Shown here: piece after piece, positions 6,976-12,719 of the stretch | Layout: every line of letters starts with the position of its first letter | Position numbering within the stretch: the stretch's first letter is position 1 | Assembly (NCBI GenBank): GCA_010027105.1 | Contig: RGVT01000045.1 | Coordinates: forward strand, 1-12,719 | From: Planctomycetia bacterium | Lineage (GTDB): Bacteria; Planctomycetota; Planctomycetia; Pirellulales; UBA1268 | Direction of reading: 5' to 3' | Length of the DNA stretch: 12,719 bases | Position numbers and translations under genes: made by a program | The notes under the pieces: generated by a model | What the model was told of the DNA's origin: nothing | The model's database searches: none | The model's input: only the letters and a program-made list of their open reading frames with translations

Positions 6976-8010
6976 ATGCCCTTTCGCTCCGAGCTCCCCG
7001 CGCCCCTCCTCGCCGACATGCTCGGCCGGCTCTCGACGGCGCTCGCCGCCGGCATCGACCTGCGCCGGGCGTGGGCCGGCGAAACCGCCCGCTCGCCGGC
7101 ACGGTGGCGGCCCGCGCTCGAGCGGGTGGCGACGGCACTTGCCGACGGGGCGCCGCTCGGCGCGGCGCTCGCGGCCGCGGGCCCGGCGTTCCCGCCGTTC
7201 GTCCGCGGCATGGCGGCCGTCGGCGACCAGACGGGGCACGAGCCCGAGACGCTCCGCGACGTGGCCGAGACGCTCCGCGCCGCGATCCGCGCCCGGCGCG
7301 AACTGCGCCACAGCCTGGCCGCGCCCGCATTCCAGCTCGTGGTGGCCCTCGCCGTCGTCGGGATCCTGATCCTGATCGCGGGGCTCCTGCGCGACGCCGA
7401 GGGGCGGCCCGTCGACCTGCTCGGCACCGGGCTCGCCGGGCCCGGGGGGCTCGCCCGCTACGCCGCGCTCGTCGCGACCGCGGCCGCGGTCGCCGGCGGC
7501 GCCTTTCGGCTCGGCCTCGCCGACTGGCGACGCCGCGGCGTGGTGCGGGCGGTCGTGGAGCGCGTGCCCGTCGTGGGGCCGGCGGCGCGGGCGGCCGAGG
7601 CGGCGGCCTGGTGCCGGGCGGCGGGCCTCGCGAGCGGCGCCGGTCTGCCGGCCGGCCGGCTGATGCGGCTCGCCGCGTCGGTGGCGCCGGGCCTCGCGCT
7701 CGACCCCGACGCGGTGGAGGAGTCGCTCCGTGGCGGGGCGACGCTGGCCGACGTGCTCCGCGCCGCGGGGCGGTTTCCACGCCGGCTGGTGGAGATGGTC
7801 GACGTGGGCGAGCTCACCGGCACCACCGCCGAGGCGCTCGACCGGCTGGCCGGCGAGTTCGACGGCGAGGCGCGGCGGGGGCTCGCGGCAGCCGCCCGGG
7901 GAGCGGGGTTTCTCGTGTGGCTCGCAGTCGCGGGCCTGATCGCCCTTGTCGTGTTCCGGATTTTTTCGTCCTATCTGGGCATGCTCCAGGACGCCGCCGG
8001 CGGAATCTGA
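6976..8010 (+). CDS. Type II secretion system F-domain protein (GspF/PilC-like)
   Basis: The product has 344 residues and the build of the inner-membrane platform proteins of type II secretion and type IV pilus systems. Two related cytoplasmic helical domains are visible: the first at about 10-115 with 'AVGDQTGHEPETLRDVAE' (81-97), the second at about 205-305 with 'DVGELTGTTAEALDRLA' (276-292). The paired G-D/E-x-T-G motifs are the family hallmark. Membrane helices lie at about 119-138, 160-180 and 311-330. It is slightly shorter than classical GspF of about 400 residues because the N-terminal domain is short. In the family this protein anchors the assembly ATPase below the pilin. No ATPase, pilin peptidase or secretin gene is next to it. 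The start is the first ATG after the putative promoter and has no clear Shine-Dalgarno site. Its stop overlaps the next gene's start (TGATG). Confidence 0.85.
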   Translation: MPFRSELPAPLLADMLGRLSTALAAGIDLRRAWAGETARSPARWRPALERVATALADGAPLGAALAAAGPAFPPFVRGMAAVGDQTGHEPETLRDVAETLRAAIRARRELRHSLAAPAFQLVVALAVVGILILIAGLLRDAEGRPVDLLGTGLAGPGGLARYAALVATAAAVAGGAFRLGLADWRRRGVVRAVVERVPVVGPAARAAEAAAWCRAAGLASGAGLPAGRLMRLAASVAPGLALDPDAVEESLRGGATLADVLRAAGRFPRRLVEMVDVGELTGTTAEALDRLAGEFDGEARRGLAAAARGAGFLVWLAVAGLIALVVFRIFSSYLGMLQDAAGGI

Positions 8011-8915
8011 TGGCTCCTTCACGCGCCTGTCGCGCGGCCCTGATCGCCCTCTGCGTGGCGTGCGGCGCACGCCCCGGTGTCGCCGGCTCCCCCTCGGCGG
8101 CGAAGACGCAGCAGGAGACGATGGCGGAGCGGGGCTACGTGCGCTACCGCGGGGCGTGGCGCACGGCGCAGGAGATCGAGCTCGTCGAGCGGGCCGAGCG
8201 GGCCCAGACCGCGCGGGCGGAGTGGAAGGGGCGGCTCGAACGGCTGCGGCGGCAGCTCGAGCAGCCCGCGCACGCCGACCGGGCCGCGGAGGAGATGGCC
8301 GAGATCGCCGACCCCGCCGCCGTGCCGGCGGTCTCGGCGGCCCTGGCCGAGGAACGCGCGTTCCGCGTCCGCGGGCTCCTGCTCGCGGCCCTCGCCCGGA
8401 TCCGCTCGGCCGACGCCACGCGGTCGCTCGTGCTGGCCGCGCTCGACCACGCCGATCCCGAGACCCGGATCGCGGCGGTGGAGCACCTCGCCACCGTCGG
8501 CCCGGAGGCCGCGCTCGCCGCCTTCGCCGCGGCGCTCGAAAGCCCCGAGAACCCGCGGGTGAACCGCGCGGCCGAGGCGCTCGGCCGGCTCCTCGAGGCG
8601 GTGCCGCGCGAGTCGCCCGTGCGGGACGACGACGCGGTGCTCGGCCGGCTCGTGGCGGCGCTCCAGACCCGGCACGTGACCGTGGCGGGGGAGGGCCCGC
8701 CGGAGGGCTCGACGAACGTCACGTTCACGCCGTCGGGGGGCGGGCTGGCGCTCGGTGGCGGGCCCAGGCGGGTGCCGGTGACGCTGAAGAACGACCGCGT
8801 CCTGGAGACGCTCGCGGCCCGGGCGGGGGTGAACTTCGAGTGGGACCTGGCCGCGTGGCGGGCCTGGCTCGCCACCCGCGAAGCCCCCGCGGACCTCGAC
8901 CTGCGCCGACGGTGA
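8010..8915 (+). CDS. Secreted HEAT-repeat protein
   Basis: The product has 301 residues, starting at an ATG that shares one base with the preceding stop (TGATG), so it is probably coupled to the GspF-like gene. Residues 1-26 form a signal peptide ending near 'GVAG'. A conserved-looking motif 'GYVRYRGAWRTAQEIE' (42-57) is followed by a charged helix, possibly a coiled coil (58-86). Residues about 95-200 show HEAT-like helical pairs, for example 'DPAAVPAVSAALAEE', 'RVRGLLLAALARI' and 'HADPETRIAAVEHLATVG'. The C-terminal part has a Gly-rich strand region (235-260) and a compact end with 'NFEWDLAAWRAWL'. HEAT units usually bind proteins. The partner and role are unknown; the coupling suggests a link with the secretion or pilus platform protein upstream. 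Confidence 0.8.
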   Translation: MAPSRACRAALIALCVACGARPGVAGSPSAAKTQQETMAERGYVRYRGAWRTAQEIELVERAERAQTARAEWKGRLERLRRQLEQPAHADRAAEEMAEIADPAAVPAVSAALAEERAFRVRGLLLAALARIRSADATRSLVLAALDHADPETRIAAVEHLATVGPEAALAAFAAALESPENPRVNRAAEALGRLLEAVPRESPVRDDDAVLGRLVAALQTRHVTVAGEGPPEGSTNVTFTPSGGGLALGGGPRRVPVTLKNDRVLETLAARAGVNFEWDLAAWRAWLATREAPADLDLRRR

Positions 8916-8966
8916 CGATCTCACCAGGTGAGGCGCAGGGGGAGTCGGCGAACGCTCGAGGAGATT

Positions 8967-8995
8967 GGGCTGCCGCAGCCCGGCGACGAGACTTT
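8967..8995 (+). terminator. Possible weak terminator in the convergent gap
   Basis: GGGCTG (8967-8972) and CAGCCC (8976-8981) can pair around a 3-base loop; TTTT follows at 8992-8995, ten bases downstream. A second small hairpin lies at 9000-9012. The T-run is short and distant, so this may not be a true intrinsic terminator. The gap (8916-9038) is between converging genes, where one is expected. Confidence 0.3.
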
Positions 8996-9038
8996 TGCCG
9001 CTCCCCCGGAGCCGACGTCCACGGGGGATGCACGTTCG

Positions 9039-10376
9039 TCACGCGGCGCGGCGGCGCGGGAACCACTCGGCGTCGAGCACGAGCAGGGCCACGCGGTTTT
9101 CCAGGTTCGGCCGGAACACGGTGAGGAGCACCAGCGGCAGGAACCAGGCCATGAACAGTCCGCCGTTGTGCGCCTTCCAGAACTGGCTGCCGAGGAGCAC
9201 CGCCGCGGAGCAGCTCAGGAGCGTGCCGAGGTTCTTGGGTGCCGGCCAGATCGCGAGCGTGGCGATCATGGCGATGAAGGCGGCCAGCACCGGCAGCCGG
9301 AAGACGGGATCGTTGAACGGGAGGGCCCAGAAGCCCTCGAGCGACACCTCGCTGGGGAAGATCCAGCCGAACATCTGCCGCAGCTGGCCGGCGAAGACCG
9401 CCGCGCTCGGCGAGGTGATCCAGAGGGCCGCCACGAGCAGCGCGAGCGCCGTGCCGACGCCGAGCGCGAACCGGCGGATGCCGCGCTCCCAGTAGAAGCT
9501 GCACCACAGCGGCAGGAGAAAGACAGGATAGTAGATCGTGCCGATGGCCAGGCCCACGAGCGCCCCGGAGACGAGCGGCCGCCGGTAGGCGGCGATCGCC
9601 CACAGCACGAGCGCGCCGGGGAGCGCGTGGTCGACCCGGCCGGTCATGAGCGCGGTGGAGGGGAGGAGCAGGTAGAGCACCGCGGCCGCGATGCCCAGCC
9701 GCGCGTTCTCGAAGTGCAGCCACCCGACCGCCACCATCCCCGCCACGATCGCCAGCTGGGAGATGATCGCCATCACGCGGGCGGTGGTCTCGTGGAGGGC
9801 CCGGCGGCTCTCGCCAGCGGCGGGTGCGGGCCCGATCGACGCCTGATCGGGGGTGAAGAGTCGCTGTGTGGAGAGCTGCGGCAGGAGGAAGAGCAGGGGG
9901 TAGCCGGGGCCGAGGCGGGCGAGCTGGTCGGCGTCGACCTCGGCGGCCCGCGCCTCGAGCTTCGTGGCCGCGGCGGCCCCGGCGAGGTCGTCGCGCTGCG
10001 GCCGCGTGGTGATCACGTTGGCCAGCAGGAAGACGAGCAGCGACAGCCCCAGGAACACGAGGCCGCCGACGGACAGATTGGGCTCGAGCAGGGGCCGGCG
10101 GACCATCAGCGAGTCGAAGAGCATCCGCACGAGCAGGGCCCCGCAGACGGCGAAGATCCACATGAAACCCATCTGCTGCACCGCCGGGCTCGCCTTGAAC
10201 CCGCCGTATTCCACGGCGAGCAGGCCGGGCGCGAGCAGGATCAGGCCGACGAGGTCGAGGTTGCGCACGCTCAGCACGCGGTTGAACTTGAAGAACAGCG
10301 CGATCGCGAGGAGCGACGAGAGGTAGAACCACGTCGTGGGGTTGACGCGGTAATACTGGAAGAGGATGTCGCTCAT
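9039..10376 (-). CDS. Polytopic membrane protein, possible GT-C-type glycosyltransferase
   Basis: The product has 445 residues from ATG 10376; a GTG at 10409 would add 11. It has about ten hydrophobic segments (near 15-30, 40-55, 68-90, 101-123, 202-220, 226-245, 252-265, 268-295, 304-322, 361-378, and one near 408-422). The first and second halves are split by a soluble loop (about 125-200). The segment 'TGRVDHALPGALVLWAIAAYRRPLVSG' region followed by 'IYYPVFLLPLW' and 'FYWERGIRRF' resembles the multi-pass core of mannosyltransferase-like GT87 proteins, but no catalytic Asp motif can be assigned with confidence. The N-terminal 'FQYYRVNPTTWFYLSS' looks strongly conserved in style. It follows the MEKHLA-fragment gene after 50 bases and may be in one unit with it. 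The substrate is unknown. Confidence 0.8.
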   Translation of the reverse strand: MSDILFQYYRVNPTTWFYLSSLLAIALFFKFNRVLSVRNLDLVGLILLAPGLLAVEYGGFKASPAVQQMGFMWIFAVCGALLVRMLFDSLMVRRPLLEPNLSVGGLVFLGLSLLVFLLANVITTRPQRDDLAGAAAATKLEARAAEVDADQLARLGPGYPLLFLLPQLSTQRLFTPDQASIGPAPAAGESRRALHETTARVMAIISQLAIVAGMVAVGWLHFENARLGIAAAVLYLLLPSTALMTGRVDHALPGALVLWAIAAYRRPLVSGALVGLAIGTIYYPVFLLPLWCSFYWERGIRRFALGVGTALALLVAALWITSPSAAVFAGQLRQMFGWIFPSEVSLEGFWALPFNDPVFRLPVLAAFIAMIATLAIWPAPKNLGTLLSCSAAVLLGSQFWKAHNGGLFMAWFLPLVLLTVFRPNLENRVALLVLDAEWFPRRRAA

Positions 10377-10426
10377 GCCTGCCGCCGGCCCCGGATGGGG
10401 TGCCGTCACAACCGCCTCGAAAGAGC

Positions 10427-10780
10427 CTACGTCGGGGGCGCCGGCTTGGGAAATCGCGGGCCCTGCGGGGCGGCCGGGGCCGACGACGCGGCCGGGGCCG
10501 TGGCGGCCGACGGCCGGCCGAGGAGCGCCTCGGGGGTGGAATCGAAGGCCAGGGCGGCGGCCCGGTTGACCCAGTGGAGGAGCGGCCGTGGAGACGCATC
10601 GTGGGCGAGGACGGGCTGCGGCAGTTCGAAGAGCCGGCGGGCGTCCTCGGCCATGTCGCCGGAGCGCGGCACGAGGTCGTGGCCCACGAACCGGCGGAAG
10701 GCGTCGAGGATCGCTCCAACGCGGCGCGACCAGGCATCGGCCTCGATCCGCCCCGGTCGCTTCATGCCGGGTCGCTTCAT
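10427..10780 (-). CDS. Truncated MEKHLA-domain protein
   Basis: The product has 117 residues from ATG 10780; ATG 10765 and GTG 10807 are alternatives, and no ribosome-binding site decides between them. Residues about 17-96 match the first half of the MEKHLA domain, a PAS-like fold known from cyanobacteria and plant HD-ZIP III proteins: 'ILDAFRRFVGHDLV', 'ARRLFELPQPVLAHD', 'PRPLLHWVNRAAALAFD' and 'LLGRPSAATAP'. The usual second half, with its conserved 'G-x-R-I-S' and 'W-N-L' stretches, is absent. The protein instead ends in a Pro/Ala tail of about 20 residues. I looked in the other two frames downstream and saw no continuation. It may be a decayed gene or a lineage-specific short form. A small-molecule or sensory role would follow from the PAS-like fold, but the half domain may not fold alone. 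Confidence 0.6.
   Translation of the reverse strand: MKRPGMKRPGRIEADAWSRRVGAILDAFRRFVGHDLVPRSGDMAEDARRLFELPQPVLAHDASPRPLLHWVNRAAALAFDSTPEALLGRPSAATAPAASSAPAAPQGPRFPKPAPPT
10751..10780. repeat. Duplicated 15-bp start region of the MEKHLA-fragment gene
   Basis: Copies at 10751-10765 and 10766-10780 match at 13 of 15 positions. On the minus strand both begin with ATGAAGCGACC, so the start codon itself is duplicated and the predicted N-terminus reads Met-Lys-Arg-Pro-Gly twice. Confidence 0.85.
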
Positions 10781-10838
10781 ACGCGGATGTTTCGCAGACC
10801 GGCGCACCGCCCGGTGCTGGACGACGCCCCTCCGAAGG

Positions 10839-11828
10839 CTACTGCTGGTCGTCGGTGACGCCGCTTTCGGCCCCGGCCCGGGTGACCAGCGCGGCGAACA
10901 CCCGGATCGCGACGCTCTCGTTGATCGTCCGCACCGATCCGTCGCCCATCACGGCGTTGACGACGTTCGGGTGGAAGGAATAGGGGTCGCCCGTGCCTTC
11001 CTTGCCGTACAGTGATGTGCTGAAAACCGCCGTGTCGACACTCTCGCCGTTGGTGACGTTGATCGCCTGATCGGGGGTGCCCGAAGCGCCGATCGACGAG
11101 CCGTCGGCCTTCGCCCCCTTGAAGGCCAGGTCGCTCGCCGGTCGGCACCAGCCGCCGCCGTTGACGCGGCCGTTCGTCTGGTCAACGTCGCTGTTGACGA
11201 CGCGGCCGCGGATGATCTTGACGGGCCGGCCCGCCGACTCGACGAGCGCGATCGTCTTCGAGAGGCCGTCGGTGCACTGCCGCAAATAGACGTCGGTCTT
11301 GCCGTCGTAGTCCTTCGAGAGCAGGCCCAACGACGGGTGGCCGATCCCGTTGGTGTAGGTACCCGATGACATGACTTTTTGCGTGTCGGGAGCCACCACG
11401 TCGGCCAGGCCGCTGAGCCGCGCGTCCACGAACGTCGTCGGCGAGTAGTCGGTCGTCTCGCAGAACAGGCCGGTCGAGCCGGTCAACGTGGTGCCGTCGG
11501 CGCTGACCGTGCGATTCGTGTTGCCGAAGCCGCTCGAAGAGGTATCCGGATCGCCGTCGAGCGAGATCACGGAGTCTGCCGGGCACTTGAGCGCCTTGAT
11601 CTGCGTCATCGCGAGCACGCCGTTGGCGATGGTGTAGTTGGAGCCCGCCACGGGGGTGGTATCCGTCCAGTTCGCGGCCGTGCCGGAGTTCCAGTTGCGG
11701 GCCACGACCGGCTCCTCGATGAACGCCACGCACCGCGTGACCCACGACAGCCGCCCCTTGGTGCCGACCTGGGGCCGCGTGCTGTGGGGCACCCGCTCCT
11801 TGTTCACGTTCATGTAGTTGTGGATCAT
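10839..11828 (-). CDS. C-terminal remainder of the split DUF1559 gene
   Basis: This ORF of 329 residues opens at ATG 11828, which overlaps the stop of the stub as ATGA, so re-initiation is conceivable. It starts with 'MIHNYMNVNKERVP', the usual region after the pilin helix, continues with 'LSWVTRCVAFIEEP', and ends with the H-X9-DG signature about 40 residues before the C-terminus. It has no signal peptide or membrane segment, so if made it would remain in the cytoplasm. Gene callers may list it as an ordinary DUF1559 gene. The ATG is a normal internal Met codon of the ancestral frame, not an evolved start. Confidence 0.6.
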   Translation of the reverse strand: MIHNYMNVNKERVPHSTRPQVGTKGRLSWVTRCVAFIEEPVVARNWNSGTAANWTDTTPVAGSNYTIANGVLAMTQIKALKCPADSVISLDGDPDTSSSGFGNTNRTVSADGTTLTGSTGLFCETTDYSPTTFVDARLSGLADVVAPDTQKVMSSGTYTNGIGHPSLGLLSKDYDGKTDVYLRQCTDGLSKTIALVESAGRPVKIIRGRVVNSDVDQTNGRVNGGGWCRPASDLAFKGAKADGSSIGASGTPDQAINVTNGESVDTAVFSTSLYGKEGTGDPYSFHPNVVNAVMGDGSVRTINESVAIRVFAALVTRAGAESGVTDDQQ

Positions 11829-11968
11829 GAGGCCGCACTGCTTGAGGTTGTTGGTGCAGCTCGACCGGCGGGCAGGAGGCCGACGAGCACTCCGATGATC
11901 GCGATCACGACGAGCAGTTCGACGAGGGTGAAGCCGCGGCGGGGCCGAGGCAGTGAAACGATCGACAT
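11825..11968 (-). CDS. Prepilin N-terminal stub of the split DUF1559 gene
   Basis: This is a 47-residue ORF with a good ribosome-binding site. It holds the basic leader, the Gly-Phe prepilin peptidase site (G12-F13), Glu17 at the +5 position and the hydrophobic pilin helix. After 'GLLPA' the frame is wrong and gives 13 Ala/Ser/Thr-rich residues before TGA. It could still be made, cleaved and inserted in the membrane, but it would lack the globular domain. Confidence 0.6.
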   Translation of the reverse strand: MSIVSLPRPRRGFTLVELLVVIAIIGVLVGLLPAGRAAPTTSSSAAS

Positions 11969-11976
11969 GGGAAACG

Positions 11977-11983
11977 CTCCTTT
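11977..11983 (-). promoter_or_regulatory. Ribosome-binding site of the DUF1559 gene
   Basis: The minus strand reads AAAGGAG, 8 bases before ATG 11968. It is the same heptamer as that used by purQ and shows that the prepilin start, not the later ATG at 11828, is the original start of the gene. Confidence 0.8.
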
Positions 11984-12029
11984 CAGGGAAGGTCGGTCAA
12001 CGAAAAAATCGTCCGTGGATTTGGGATGG

Positions 12030-12071
12030 GGAAGCCGGGTGTGCGGTCTCGGAAGCCGGGTGTGCGGCCTC
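12030..12071. repeat. Tandem 21-bp direct repeat upstream of the DUF1559 gene
   Basis: Copies at 12030-12050 and 12051-12071 are identical at 20 of 21 positions (core GGAAGCCGGGTGTGCGG). The second copy runs into the stop codon of the transthyretin-like gene; the rest is non-coding leader of the DUF1559 gene. No function is evident. Confidence 0.88.
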
Positions 12072-12645
12072 ACTGGATCACGAGTTCGAGGTCGCCGGTG
12101 GTGCCCCTGATCTCGACGGCAAGCGGCGTGGAGCGCAGCTGCGTGTAGGCCGACGGCACCGCGACGGCCCGCAGGCCCGCGGCGCCGGGCTGCCGACGTG
12201 GCCGGACGGCGACGGCGTACCTGCCCTCCGGCAGGCCCACCGCCGCGTCGCGGCGAAACGCGCCGTCGGCGTCGGTCTGCATCGCCGTCCAGAACCGCTT
12301 GCCCTGCGCGGCCGGCCCCTGGAGCTGGAATTCGAGCAGGCCGTCGCGCAGCGGCTCGTCGTTCACCCGCACGCTGCCGGCCACGCCGTGCAGCCGCGTG
12401 GGCTTCGGAATGACGAGGTAGGCCGCCCAGAGCAGGCCGCAGCAGGCCGCGGCCCCGATCAGCCGCGGCGCCCAGCGGGCGACGCCGGTGCGCACGAGCA
12501 GGTGGGCCGCCCGCTGCTGCAGGCGCTCGATCCGCGCCTCGAGCGAGGGCCGGGGGCGGCGCGGCGGCGCGGCGGTGCGGACCTGACGCTTGTGCCGCTC
12601 GATCAGGTGCTTGAGCGCCTCGTCGGCGGCGGCCGCCGAGGCCAT
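12070..12645 (-). CDS. Single-pass membrane protein with transthyretin-like (carboxypeptidase regulatory-like) domain, possibly 5'-partial
   Basis: From ATG 12645 the product has 191 residues; a GTG at 12657 is possible, and the frame stays open to the window edge, so the true start may lie outside. The basic N-terminal region (about 10-58, 'LKHLIERHKRQVR', 'LEARIERLQQRAAHLL') looks helical and cytoplasmic. One membrane helix follows at about 62-79. Residues 86-191 form a beta-sandwich-like domain of the type common in planctomycetes: 'VAGSVRVNDEPLRDGLLEF', 'TDADGAF', 'GLPEGRYAVAVRP' and the ending 'PSAYTQLRSTPLAVEI'. Such proteins are often found beside DUF1559 genes, as here, 101 bases upstream of the prepilin start. 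The anchor is a membrane helix rather than the lipobox usual in this group. The role is unknown. Confidence 0.75.
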   Translation of the reverse strand: MASAAAADEALKHLIERHKRQVRTAAPPRRPRPSLEARIERLQQRAAHLLVRTGVARWAPRLIGAAACCGLLWAAYLVIPKPTRLHGVAGSVRVNDEPLRDGLLEFQLQGPAAQGKRFWTAMQTDADGAFRRDAAVGLPEGRYAVAVRPRRQPGAAGLRAVAVPSAYTQLRSTPLAVEIRGTTGDLELVIQ

Positions 12646-12681
12646 CGGCGCGGCCACGCCCCGCCGCCTGAGGTGGATGCG

Positions 12682-12717
12682 CTGCCCGGAATCTCCGAAC
12701 TGCCCTGCATCTCCGAA
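12682..12717. repeat. Two 18-bp tandem units at the right window edge
   Basis: Copies at 12682-12699 and 12700-12717 share CTGCCC and ATCTCCGAA and differ only in a 3-base middle. In the open frame of the neighbouring gene they read Phe-Gly-Asp-(Ala/Ser)-Gly-Gln. The array may continue beyond the window. Confidence 0.75.
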
Positions 12718-12719
12718 AC

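Larger units (their letters stand above)
10839..11968 (-). pseudogene. DUF1559 / H-X9-DG prepilin-like protein, broken by a frameshifting deletion
   Basis: The planctomycete DUF1559 family has a type IV prepilin N-terminus and an exported C-terminal domain. Here ATG 11968, with AAAGGAG upstream, opens 'SLPRPRRGFTLVELLVVIAI' in one frame, which stops at 11825. The rest of the family ('SSCTNNLKQCGLMIHNY', then the body and the H-X9-DG end 'HPNVVNAVMGDGSV') continues in another frame down to 10839. At the joint (11865-11869) the minus strand reads GCC-GG-TCG, where the family normally has Ala, then about ten residues like V-Q-A-A-R-E-A-A-R-R, then Ser. About 28 bases appear to be missing, which shifts the frame. 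Everything else looks intact, so the break is probably recent or an assembly fault. Confidence 0.8.

Noticed and set aside
8920..8932. CTCACC-A-GGTGAG palindrome right after the HEAT-protein gene
   Set aside because: The loop is one base and there is no T-run, so a terminator is not supported; it could be a binding site, but nothing else points to one.
10804..10817. A perfect 6-bp inverted repeat (GCACCG/CGGTGC) between the DUF1559 and MEKHLA genes
   Set aside because: The loop is only 2 bases and no T-run follows on either strand; such palindromes are common at this GC content.
8928..11015. A 695-residue plus-strand ORF over the right part
   Set aside because: It covers three minus-strand genes and the gaps between them, and its Glu/His/Arg-rich text is typical of an antisense shadow.
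11825..11968. Programmed ribosomal frameshift in the DUF1559 gene
   Set aside because: No slippery heptamer or stem is seen at the joint, and the missing family residues point to a deletion rather than recoding.

Overview
The window reads as a stretch of a high-GC planctomycete chromosome, probably of the Pirellulales type. This is inferred from the gene content: a DUF1559 prepilin-like gene with the H-X9-DG signature next to a transthyretin-like 'V-x-G-x-V' protein, a mid-sized PurL with a built-in PurS-like region, and several conserved proteins of planctomycete style. No 16S gene or other taxonomic marker is present. Coding density is high, no gap exceeds about 180 bases, and third-position GC is strong, so long antisense shadow ORFs are everywhere.

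Layout. Left part, all on the minus strand and transcribed towards base 1: tyrA (6910-6044) overlaps purL (6060-3133), which overlaps purQ (3133-2366). A 79-base gap leads to a lipoprotein (2286-1333), then a 180-base gap leads to a membrane-anchored SAF-domain (CpaB-like) protein (1152-31). The tyrA-purL-purQ genes look like one translationally coupled unit, with ribosome-binding sites inside the preceding genes. It joins tyrosine synthesis to step 4 of de novo purine synthesis. The N-terminal part of PurL resembles two PurS units and probably replaces a free PurS; PurQ supplies the ammonia.

Middle, plus strand: a 65-base divergent promoter region separates tyrA from a GspF/PilC-type inner-membrane protein (6976-8010). 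That gene is coupled by a TGATG overlap to a secreted HEAT-repeat protein (8010-8915). A 123-base convergent gap follows.

Right part, minus strand: a DUF1559 gene (11968-10839) broken by a frameshifting deletion just after its prepilin helix, a short protein holding only the first half of a MEKHLA (PAS-like) domain (10780-10427), and a polytopic membrane protein that may be a GT-C-type glycosyltransferase (10376-9039). At the right edge is a transthyretin-like, single-pass membrane protein (12645-12070), whose reading frame stays open to the window end.

I do not see a defence system, CRISPR array, transposon, tRNA, rRNA or other clear novel system. The most informative observations are the split DUF1559 gene with an ATGA stop/start overlap, the half-length MEKHLA protein, the PurS-PurS-PurL architecture, and several short tandem repeats whose unit lengths are all multiples of three.
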